Part shown: one piece after another, positions 7,601 to 12,330 of the stretch
Layout: every line of letters starts with the position of its first letter
Position numbering within the stretch: position 1 is the stretch's first letter
Assembly: GCA_023436515.1 (NCBI GenBank)
Contig: JAEZIV010000307.1
Coordinates: 1-12,330, forward strand
Direction of reading: 5' to 3'
From: Bacillota bacterium
GTDB lineage: Bacteria; Bacillota; Clostridia; Acetivibrionales; DSM-1351
DNA length: 12,330 nt
Translations under genes and position numbers: made by a program
The notes under the pieces: generated by a model
Database searches by the model: none
Seen by the model: the letters and a program-made list of their open reading frames with translations, nothing else
What the model was told of the DNA's origin: nothing

Positions 7601-7618
7601 ATTAGATAAACATCTAAT
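7601..7618 (+). promoter_or_regulatory. Operator-like inverted repeat, copy 3 (perfect, between promoter and start codon)
   Basis: ATTAGAT-AAAC-ATCTAAT is a perfect 7-bp inverted repeat, ending 15 bases before the exporter start codon. A protein bound here would block transcription from either candidate promoter. Confidence 0.78.
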
Positions 7619-7633
7619 ATGCGGAGGCCATTT

Positions 7634-9334
7634 ATGAAAGAGTGTCTTAAAAAAAACAAGCTTATACTTACTATTACATTGCTGCTGAATATCATCAGCT
7701 CAGTAGCAGCCGTATTTCTGGCAAAGCTTCTTCAAAAGGTCATTGATACTGCTTTAAGTGGCAATATGTCGTCCTTCCAAAGAATATTGCTGATTTCTGT
7801 TATCTATATAACCGTACTGGGCATTATCAGCTACTTGTATTCCTTATGCAGTAAACGGTTAATCAGGAATCTGATAAAAATGCTGCGGGAAAGAGCTTTC
7901 TACGGCATATTCAAAAGGAGTGTTCAGGATTTTACCGGTGTAAACACGGCAGATTATATATCTGCTTTAACCAACGACATAAAACTAATCGAAGAAAATT
8001 ACATCACCCCGATTCTGACGACGCTGCAATATGCAATAATGTTTATTGTAACCATCGTTATGCTTTTTGTGATCAGCCCCTTTATTGCATTGTGCCTTAT
8101 TGGTTGCATGATTGTCATGCTTTTGCTTCCGGGGCTTATGGGAAATTCTCTGCAGACAAGACAGGATGCGCTCTCAAAACAATTGTCCAGGTTCACTACA
8201 AGGCTAAAGGATTACTTTTCGGGCTTCGAGGTTATCAAGTCCTTTCAGATAGGCAGCCATATTAAAAGGGCGTTTTCATATGAAAACGATAAGACAGCTA
8301 ACGTCAAATATCAGGCGGATAAGCTGTTTGCGCTAAACGAAGGGGTCTCGGGGATTCTGGCCTATCTTACCCAGTTTTCCGGTCTGTTTATCGGAGCCTA
8401 TATGATCATCAAAGGCAGTATAACCGCAGGTACACTGGTTGCACTGATTCAGCTCTCGGGCACCTTTGTTAGCCCGGTTATGATGATTCTGCAGAATGTT
8501 CCCATGATTAAAAGTATTAAGCCTGTTATAAAGCGTATTGAAGAGCTGGCGGAGTACACCGACGTGTCGTTTACAGGAACTATGGAGCCCTCTTTTAAGG
8601 ATAGTATCGTAATTCGAGATTTGTCCTTTGCCTATGAGGCAGCTCGACCAATTCTGATGAACACAAGCCTGACCCTGCATAAAGGCAAGAAATATGCAAT
8701 AGTCGGAAAAAGTGGATGCGGGAAAACGACACTGATAAAGCTACTAACGGGTTATTATTCCTCATATGAGGGGAGCATTACATACGACAATATAAGCTTG
8801 CGTGAGCTGGATATAGAAAAGGTGCAGAGTATGGCTTCTGTAATCCATCAGAACATCTACATGTTTGACGATAGTATCCTGCAAAATATTTCCTTATACG
8901 ATACTTTTACCGACGAGGATTTAAATGCTGCGTTAACAACAAGCGGAGTGGAGCAGTTTCTTGAGCGCACTCCGGAGGGACTTCAATACAAGGTGGGAGA
9001 GAACGGTTCCAATCTTTCAGGGGGTCAGCGTCAGCGTGTGGCGGTGGCAAGGGCCCTGATCCGTCAAAAGCCGTTACTTATCCTGGATGAGGGAACCTCT
9101 TCGGTAGATATGCAGACTGCTTGCGATATTGAGAGCAGACTCCTTTCAATGGAGGAGCTGACCCTGATTACAATCACCCACAATCTGAGAGCAGATTTAC
9201 TGGAGCAGTACGATCAGATTATTTATATGGAAGCTGGTATTGTGGCAGAGGTGGGTAATATGGCTGAACTGTTAGCAAACCAAGCCGGATTTTCTCGTTT
9301 CATTAGTCTTACCAAAACAGATAGTCTAGTATAA
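7634..9334 (+). CDS. ABC exporter half-transporter (fused membrane and ATPase domains)
   Basis: Membrane ATPase, probably a homodimeric exporter of a drug, peptide or lipid; the substrate cannot be read from the sequence. The 566 residues have the normal exporter layout. A transmembrane domain with about six helices covers residues 1-300 (first helix LILTITLLLNIISSVAAVFL, hydrophobic pairs near 50-75, 130-180 and 240-290). The nucleotide-binding domain holds Walker A GKSGCGKTT (359-366 core), Q-loop Q406, signature LSGGQ (461-465), Walker B LLILDE with D485 and E486, and switch H516. All catalytic residues are present, so one protein could form two working sites. ATG 7634 is preferred over the in-frame ATG at 7619 because GGAGG lies at 7623-7627, between them. 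No partner half-transporter is adjacent. Two perfect operator-like repeats place it under the preceding regulator. Confidence 0.92.
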   Translation: MKECLKKNKLILTITLLLNIISSVAAVFLAKLLQKVIDTALSGNMSSFQRILLISVIYITVLGIISYLYSLCSKRLIRNLIKMLRERAFYGIFKRSVQDFTGVNTADYISALTNDIKLIEENYITPILTTLQYAIMFIVTIVMLFVISPFIALCLIGCMIVMLLLPGLMGNSLQTRQDALSKQLSRFTTRLKDYFSGFEVIKSFQIGSHIKRAFSYENDKTANVKYQADKLFALNEGVSGILAYLTQFSGLFIGAYMIIKGSITAGTLVALIQLSGTFVSPVMMILQNVPMIKSIKPVIKRIEELAEYTDVSFTGTMEPSFKDSIVIRDLSFAYEAARPILMNTSLTLHKGKKYAIVGKSGCGKTTLIKLLTGYYSSYEGSITYDNISLRELDIEKVQSMASVIHQNIYMFDDSILQNISLYDTFTDEDLNAALTTSGVEQFLERTPEGLQYKVGENGSNLSGGQRQRVAVARALIRQKPLLILDEGTSSVDMQTACDIESRLLSMEELTLITITHNLRADLLEQYDQIIYMEAGIVAEVGNMAELLANQAGFSRFISLTKTDSLV

Positions 9335-9350
9335 CCTTAAGCATTATAAC

Positions 9351-9401
9351 AGTCTCGTAGGGAGTCTCAAAAATATTCATACACAAAACATCAAGTCTCG
9401 T
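9351..9401 (+). repeat. Short direct repeats AGTCTCGT before the AraC-GGDEF gene
   Basis: AGTCTCGT occurs at 9351-9358 and 9394-9401, with a shorter copy AGTCTC at 9363-9368. The outer two are 43 bases apart, near four helical turns, and the last lies just upstream of the TATAAT at 9415. AraC-type proteins often bind direct repeats, so these could be regulator sites; chance is not excluded. Confidence 0.3.
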
Positions 9402-9414
9402 CCTGACATTATGA

Positions 9415-9440
9415 TATAATTATATACAGATAACGTTATC
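9415..9440 (+). promoter_or_regulatory. -10 box and perfect 12-bp palindrome before the AraC-GGDEF gene
   Basis: TATAAT at 9415-9420 is followed by the perfect palindrome GATAACGTTATC at 9429-9440, covering the likely start point. The central ...AACGTT... core resembles LacI/GalR-family operators, but no such regulator is in the window. The -35 box is poor (CAAGTC at 9392-9397), which would suit an activated promoter. Confidence 0.5.
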
Positions 9441-9462
9441 GAATTATGAGAGAGGGAGTTTT

Positions 9463-10296
9463 ATGCGGGATTTATCAGTTCTTGTAACAGCTCTAGATGC
9501 TGTGGAAAAGAAGCTGTGCGAACAATGTACTGTAGAGGACCTGGCTAAGGAATGCTATATATCGGTATCAGGCCTGCAAAAGCTATTTGCCTATGCATTA
9601 AATTGCTCGGTGGGAGAGTATATCTCAAAGCGCAGACTGAGTGCAGCGGCATACGAGCTGGTAAACACTGAGAAAAGCATAATTGATATTGCCCTAACCT
9701 ACAGGTATGCTTCTCCGGAAGTATTCTCCAGGGCCTTCTTGAGATTTTGGGGTGTATTACCCTCTATATTCCGCAGAGAACACCGTTTTTCTGAATTGTT
9801 TCCAAAACTTGAACCAAATTTTGATAGCGGAGGTTGTAATATGTCAGGACTGAGAAAGGTTGATATTACCAAGCTATATGATGAGCTTAAAGCATTAAAG
9901 GATACCTATGTTTTGTGTGCCGATATTTGTAAATTAAAAACTATAAATGATACCTACGGGTATGCTGCAGGAGATATTATTATTGCTGAAGCTGCGAAAC
10001 GTATGGACTCAGCAATAACTGATGAAATGATGATGTTCCGTATTGGGCCCGATGAATTTGTTGTTGTAACCAGGTTTTATTCATTAGCTGATGCAAAGGG
10101 TATGGCAGAAAAAATAACTGAACTGAACGGTAACTGTCTTATTTACGAGGATAAGGCTATTCCATTGAATATACGGATCGGAATTAGTAAAATACCGGGC
10201 GGCGGGCTGAGATATAAGGAGGTCCTTGGTAAAATGCATGAAGCTATCGATAAGGTTAAGCAGGATGGAACTATTATCGGTGTGCCGGAGAATTAA
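9463..10296 (+). CDS. AraC-type DNA-binding domain fused to a GGDEF-like domain
   Basis: A 277-residue fusion. Residues 1-106 are a complete two-helix-turn-helix AraC domain (TVEDLAKECYISVSGLQKLF, then SIIDIALTYRYASPEVFSRAF and the end RFWGVLPSIFRRE). Residues about 127-270 form a GGDEF-type fold. D154-I-C-K-L-K-T-I-N-D with Y-G-Y-A-A-G-D keeps the metal and nucleotide contacts, and IRIGISKIPGG follows. The signature is GPDEF (195-199) instead of GGDEF, with no RxxD inhibitory site. Cyclase activity is therefore doubtful; the domain may sense GTP or a cyclic dinucleotide to control DNA binding, which is inference. The site GAGGGAG lies just before ATG 9463. A second strong internal start lies at 9841. 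Possible targets are its own gene or the exporter upstream. Confidence 0.85.
   Translation: MRDLSVLVTALDAVEKKLCEQCTVEDLAKECYISVSGLQKLFAYALNCSVGEYISKRRLSAAAYELVNTEKSIIDIALTYRYASPEVFSRAFLRFWGVLPSIFRREHRFSELFPKLEPNFDSGGCNMSGLRKVDITKLYDELKALKDTYVLCADICKLKTINDTYGYAAGDIIIAEAAKRMDSAITDEMMMFRIGPDEFVVVTRFYSLADAKGMAEKITELNGNCLIYEDKAIPLNIRIGISKIPGGGLRYKEVLGKMHEAIDKVKQDGTIIGVPEN
9829..9843 (+). promoter_or_regulatory. Internal ribosome binding site and in-frame ATG within the AraC-GGDEF gene
   Basis: GGAGG (9829-9833) precedes ATG 9841 by seven bases, in frame with the main gene (codon 127), exactly at the junction between the AraC and GGDEF-like domains. Starting here would give a 151-residue free GGDEF-like protein. 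The site is better than the one at the main start. Confidence 0.5.
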
Positions 10297-10307
10297 TTAA
10301 ATCTTAT

Positions 10308-10469
10308 CTACATTTTCTTACATAGTCTTTCACTGAAGCTCCAACCATTGCTTGGGAAATTCGATAGAAATGAGTTGTAGAAAAGTTGGCACTTTTGCTA
10401 TCTGTTCAGGACTAATAGTATCATTAAGGTTCTCCTCAATATTGTTGATTGACCTTTAGATCACTTCAT
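10308..10469 (-). pseudogene. Decayed start of an AraC-family regulator gene
   Basis: On the minus strand a good site GGGAGG (complement of 10475-10480) precedes ATG (complement of 10467-10469), but the frame stops at codon 3. Restoring one G gives MKWI, then a TAA, then the continuous INNIEENLNDTISPEQIAK (to about 10392). This has the look of the start of AraC DNA-binding domains in clostridia. At about 10391 the likely reading shifts by one base to CQLFYNSFLSNF and SFSERLCKKM, which resembles the region usually read as FHFQRMFS...LSEYIRRRRM, and then stops at the complement of 10308-10310. There are thus at least three lesions and only about 55 codons of a normally 290-residue gene. The remnant faces the 3' end of the intact AraC-GGDEF gene. 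The family call is from memory of the motif. Confidence 0.5.
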
Positions 10470-10599
10470 AAAATCCTCCCGTTACCTTTGCTTAAAGTAT
10501 AGCAGTATAAAATAAAGGCTTTTAGATATTTTCTACCATATGGTTCAATGCTACCATTGGAATACCTTAATCTGGATATAATAAAGAAACCTGCTCTGT

Positions 10600-10628
10600 T
10601 TGACTATATGTAAAGCACTTGATATGAT
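10600..10628 (+). promoter_or_regulatory. Promoter of the AviRa-like methyltransferase gene
   Basis: TTGACT (10600-10605), exactly 17 bases, then TATGAT (10623-10628). Both boxes have one mismatch from consensus. Transcription should start near 10635, about 36 bases before the GTG start codon. Confidence 0.75.
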
Positions 10629-10670
10629 ATTTGCACAGAAAGCTGAACGTGATAAGTATATTAATAGAAA

Positions 10671-11381
10671 GTGAAGCATATGGAATACAAATACTGTGAA
10701 AATAGTAATTATGAAGATTTTGCAAGTGGCAGGGTTATCTATAACGCAAGTGGTGTACCCAATTTTCCTGTAAGGCTTGTAAATGAGATGTATAGAAGGT
10801 GTTTACAATACTCAAATAAGAAAACGGATATAAGCTTGTATGATTGCTGCTGCGGCGGAGGGTACTCATTAACCGTATTAGGCTTACTGAATCAGAAAAC
10901 AATATCACAGGTTATTGCCAGTGATATAGATATCAAGATGATTGAAATTGCAAAGAAGAACCTATCTTTGTTAACTGAAGCAGGAGTTAATCACAGGATT
11001 AATGAGATTAATTCTCTTTACCAACAATATAAAAAGGATTCTCATAAAAGTGCTATTGAAAGCGCTAGGAGAATATTAAGCCTGATTGAGAAAAAAATTG
11101 ATGTTCAGTTGTTCCAGGCAAACGCCTTACAGGAGATTAAAGCAGATATTAATCCGAATATAATCATTACTGACGTACCATATGGCAATTTAGTTCAATG
11201 GCAGGATGGATCAGACGGTGTAAATAACTTACTGGACTCACTAAAGGAAATATGCAGTACTGACACCGTAATTGCGATTTCTATGGACAAAAGCCAAAAG
11301 GTAAATAACACTAGTTTTAAACGGTTAGAAAAGCAGATCATAGGCAAAAGGAAGTTCGAAATTTATAAACTTGCTGAGTAG
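10671..11381 (+). CDS. aviRa: AviRa-like 23S rRNA guanine-N1 methyltransferase
   Basis: SAM-dependent rRNA methyltransferase of 236 residues. It matches, as I remember it, AviRa of the avilamycin producer, which methylates 23S rRNA G2535 (E. coli numbering) and gives orthosomycin resistance. The shared blocks are SGRV...GVPNFPVRL near the N-terminus, the SAM motif D58-C-C-C-G-G-G-Y-SLTVLGLL with QVIASDID, the catalytic-type TDVPYG (D168-G172), and the end VIAISMDKSQKV...RLEKQIIGKRKFEI. The length is close to AviRa. GTG 10671 and ATG 10680 are both possible starts; neither has a good Shine-Dalgarno site. The gene stands alone with its own promoter, among a pseudogene, a repeat and a broken transporter, so it may have arrived by transfer. 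The actual target base and any resistance are inference. Confidence 0.85.
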   Translation: MKHMEYKYCENSNYEDFASGRVIYNASGVPNFPVRLVNEMYRRCLQYSNKKTDISLYDCCCGGGYSLTVLGLLNQKTISQVIASDIDIKMIEIAKKNLSLLTEAGVNHRINEINSLYQQYKKDSHKSAIESARRILSLIEKKIDVQLFQANALQEIKADINPNIIITDVPYGNLVQWQDGSDGVNNLLDSLKEICSTDTVIAISMDKSQKVNNTSFKRLEKQIIGKRKFEIYKLAE

Positions 11382-11423
11382 CTAAGTGACTAGACTTAAG
11401 CTTGATTCAGGGGATAAGGAGAT

Positions 11424-11459
11424 ACTGATAAGGGGAAACTGATAAGGGGAAACTGATAA
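11424..11459 (+). repeat. 14-bp tandem repeat, about 2.6 copies
   Basis: Two exact copies of ACTGATAAGGGGAA (11424-11437, 11438-11451) and a partial third (ACTGATAA, 11452-11459), with a degenerate copy just before (GGGGATAAGGAGAT near 11410-11423). The third copy runs into the frame of the EamA remnant. The repeat likely arose by slippage at the broken end of that gene. Confidence 0.85.
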
Positions 11460-11688
11460 TTCTCGACATTATGTATACTGGCATGGGTTGTTACTTATTT
11501 TTTTCGTTTATTAGAGATTTGCCTGTACAGTCGGTGGCTATATGTGGTTATCTTGAACCGCGGTCTGCATTGATTTTATCAGTTGTTTTCCTAGGAGAGA
11601 CATTTGGCATTATTCAGAGTATCGTGGGTTGCTCATTTTAGCCCGAGCTACCTTCGGAGAATTGTACCTCCCCTCCTCCGGTTTATGA
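11447..11688 (+). pseudogene. C-terminal remnant of an EamA/DMT-family membrane transporter
   Basis: The frame through 11471 reads MYTGMGCYLFFSFIRDLPVQ and then SVAICGYLEPRSALILSVVF-LGE. This is the typical end of the second EamA repeat (…LPVQ-V-I-YLEP-SAL-FLGE) of ten-helix drug/metabolite exporters. It stops at TAG 11639-11641, but the shifted frame from 11626 reads GLLILARATFGEL, the expected last helix, to TGA 11686-11688. One lost base near 11624-11629 explains this. The first ~230 residues are absent, replaced by the tandem repeat and the methyltransferase gene. An isolated fragment of about 80 codons cannot work as a transporter. Confidence 0.75.
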
Positions 11689-11769
11689 CTACAATTATTC
11701 TGAAATATGGTATATAATATCCATGTCTTTGTATAATAGTAATAAAAAATCACTTAAGGGGATCAAAAT

Positions 11770-12027
11770 TTGAAACTATATGGACGAATTGTGAAGAACG
11801 GGAAATTAATAAAGGAAGCCTGGGCTACTCCGAAGGATGAAAATGACAGCTTTCATGACCAATTGGAGGAGTGTCTTATAGCTGTATGCAAACAGCTTGA
11901 TATCGAGGTTCCAATCTGGTTGAAAAAAAACTCTACAGATTTCGGTATATATAGAAAAACCAGCTTTAACAGTGATCATTTTGGAGAGGCAATTGGCTTC
12001 GACAGATTTGAAATAGTTCTTTATTAG
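11770..12027 (+). CDS. Small soluble protein of unknown function (85 residues)
   Basis: I do not know the function. The protein begins MKLYGRIVKNGKLIKEAWA, has a helical middle (FHDQLEECLIAVCKQLDI), then VPIWLKKNSTDFGIYRKTSF and ends FDRFEIVLY. There is no signal peptide, membrane segment or CxxC motif, although two cysteines lie in the helix. The TTG start at 11770 is supported by AAGGGGAT (11756-11763). The coherent sequence, Shine-Dalgarno site and following terminator argue for a real gene. It resembles, from memory, small uncharacterised proteins that are common in Clostridia. It is a single-gene unit between a transporter remnant and the sugar kinase. Confidence 0.78.
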   Translation: MKLYGRIVKNGKLIKEAWATPKDENDSFHDQLEECLIAVCKQLDIEVPIWLKKNSTDFGIYRKTSFNSDHFGEAIGFDRFEIVLY

Positions 12028-12104
12028 TCGGGGCACAATAAAGAATTCAAGCATAACTGGGAATAAATTAATAACTTATTTTAGTTATTTATAGCGTTAA
12101 ATCT

Positions 12105-12138
12105 AAAGATGCATAGGTAAAACTATGTGTCTTTTTTT
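12105..12138 (+). terminator. Intrinsic terminator after the 85-residue gene
   Basis: AAAGATGCATAG (12105-12116) pairs along all 12 positions (two G-U) with CTATGTGTCTTT (12123-12134), with loop GTAAAA and a further T-run to 12138. Confidence 0.88.
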
Positions 12139-12206
12139 ATTGTAAGAAGCACCACTTAACCTTAGTAAAGTCAAAATAAAAACTTGGCAGTAAACTGAAA
12201 TTCATT

Positions 12207-12235
12207 TTGACATACCAGTCTATAATTGATATACT
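12207..12235 (+). promoter_or_regulatory. Strong promoter of the sugar kinase gene
   Basis: A perfect TTGACA (12207-12212), 17 bases and TATACT (12230-12235). The expected start point is near 12242, inside the inverted repeat, leaving a leader of about 40 bases. Confidence 0.8.
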
Positions 12236-12257
12236 TTATAATATAATATTATAAAGT
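12233..12257 (+). promoter_or_regulatory. Perfect 10-bp inverted repeat overlapping the kinase promoter
   Basis: ACTTTATAAT (12233-12242), spacer ATAAT, ATTATAAAGT (12248-12257). It overlaps the end of the -10 box and the start point, where a repressor would block transcription. A sugar-responsive repressor such as a XylR/ROK protein is a reasonable guess, but no regulator is in the window. Confidence 0.65.
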
Positions 12258-12282
12258 TAACGTCGGAAAGGGGGACTATACA

Positions 12283-12330
12283 TTGTCTTTTCTAATTGGT
12301 ATCGATCTTGGAACCTCAGGTGTAAAGACT
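12283..12330 (+). CDS. xylB: FGGY-family sugar kinase, probably xylulokinase (first 16 codons)
   Basis: Only the N-terminus is present: MSFLIGIDLGTSGVKT, with the TTG start supported by AAAGGGGG (12267-12274). IGIDLGTSGVK is the phosphate-1 loop of FGGY kinases. The exact wording fits xylulokinase (ATP + xylulose to xylulose 5-phosphate) better than the glycerol (DQGTTS), ribulose (DFGT), rhamnulose (DLGASS) or gluconate (DIGTTST) kinases. The strong promoter with an overlapping inverted repeat fits an inducible sugar gene. Sixteen residues cannot fix the substrate. Confidence 0.65.
   Translation, partial: MSFLIGIDLGTSGVKT

Larger units (their letters stand above)
10297..10670. other. Gap between the AraC-GGDEF gene and the methyltransferase gene
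   Basis: This 374-base gap holds a decayed minus-strand AraC-type gene (10308-10469) with its ribosome binding site. Overlapping short palindromes follow: ACCATATGGT at 10535-10544 and CAATG-N4-CATTG at 10546-10559, with CTACCAT repeated at 10533 and 10551. The strong plus-strand promoter at 10600-10628 comes last. No clear terminator for the AraC-GGDEF gene was found. Confidence 0.6.
11382..11769 (+). other. Gap between the methyltransferase gene and the 85-residue gene
   Basis: This 388-base gap has no intact gene. It holds a 14-bp tandem repeat (11424-11459) and the frameshifted tail of an EamA-type transporter (about 11447-11688). Two TATAAT boxes follow (11713-11718 and 11732-11737), without good -35 boxes, that may drive the next gene. 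No terminator for the methyltransferase gene is evident. Confidence 0.6.

Noticed and set aside
7619..7633. Exporter start at ATG 7619 (five extra codons).
   Set aside because: The GGAGG site lies after this ATG and fits ATG 7634; the upstream ATG has no site.
11806..12054. An 82-codon minus-strand frame over the 85-residue gene.
   Set aside because: It is a shadow of the plus-strand gene, which has a good ribosome binding site and a terminator.

Overview
The window looks like a low-to-moderate GC, Gram-positive anaerobe of the Clostridia. Ribosome binding sites are strong AGGAGG types, promoters are TTGACA/TATAAT types, intrinsic terminators are frequent, and the proteins look clostridial. 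A mesophilic cellulolytic clostridium (Ruminiclostridium-like) would fit, but that is inference from memory and not shown by the sequence.

Positions 1-6150 are a branched-chain amino acid block, all on the + strand: the end of ilvB, then ilvN, ilvC, leuA and cimA. IlvBN and IlvC make the dihydroxy-acid precursors of valine and isoleucine. LeuA diverts 2-ketoisovalerate to leucine. CimA condenses pyruvate with acetyl-CoA to citramalate, which gives isoleucine without threonine. Terminators after ilvC, leuA and cimA divide the block into at least three transcription units.

Positions 6151-9334 hold a 342-residue regulator with a C-terminal ArsR-type winged helix, followed by a one-gene ABC exporter (half-transporter). 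The same inverted repeat, ATTAGAT-N4-ATCTAAT, lies at the start of the regulator transcript (one imperfect copy) and on both sides of the exporter promoter (two perfect copies). This points to a self-contained regulator/exporter circuit. A 46-codon, cysteine-containing reading frame runs on the minus strand between the two genes and starts at the edge of one operator.

Positions 9335-10296 hold an AraC-type DNA-binding domain fused to a GGDEF-like domain with the altered signature GPDEF. A strong internal ribosome binding site could also release the GGDEF part alone.

Positions 10297-12140 are an accessory stretch. It contains a decayed AraC-type gene on the minus strand, a homologue of the AviRa 23S rRNA methyltransferase, a 14-bp tandem repeat, a frameshifted tail of an EamA-type transporter, and an unidentified 85-residue protein.

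The window ends with a strong promoter overlapped by a perfect 10-bp inverted repeat, and the first 16 codons of an FGGY sugar kinase, most like xylulokinase.
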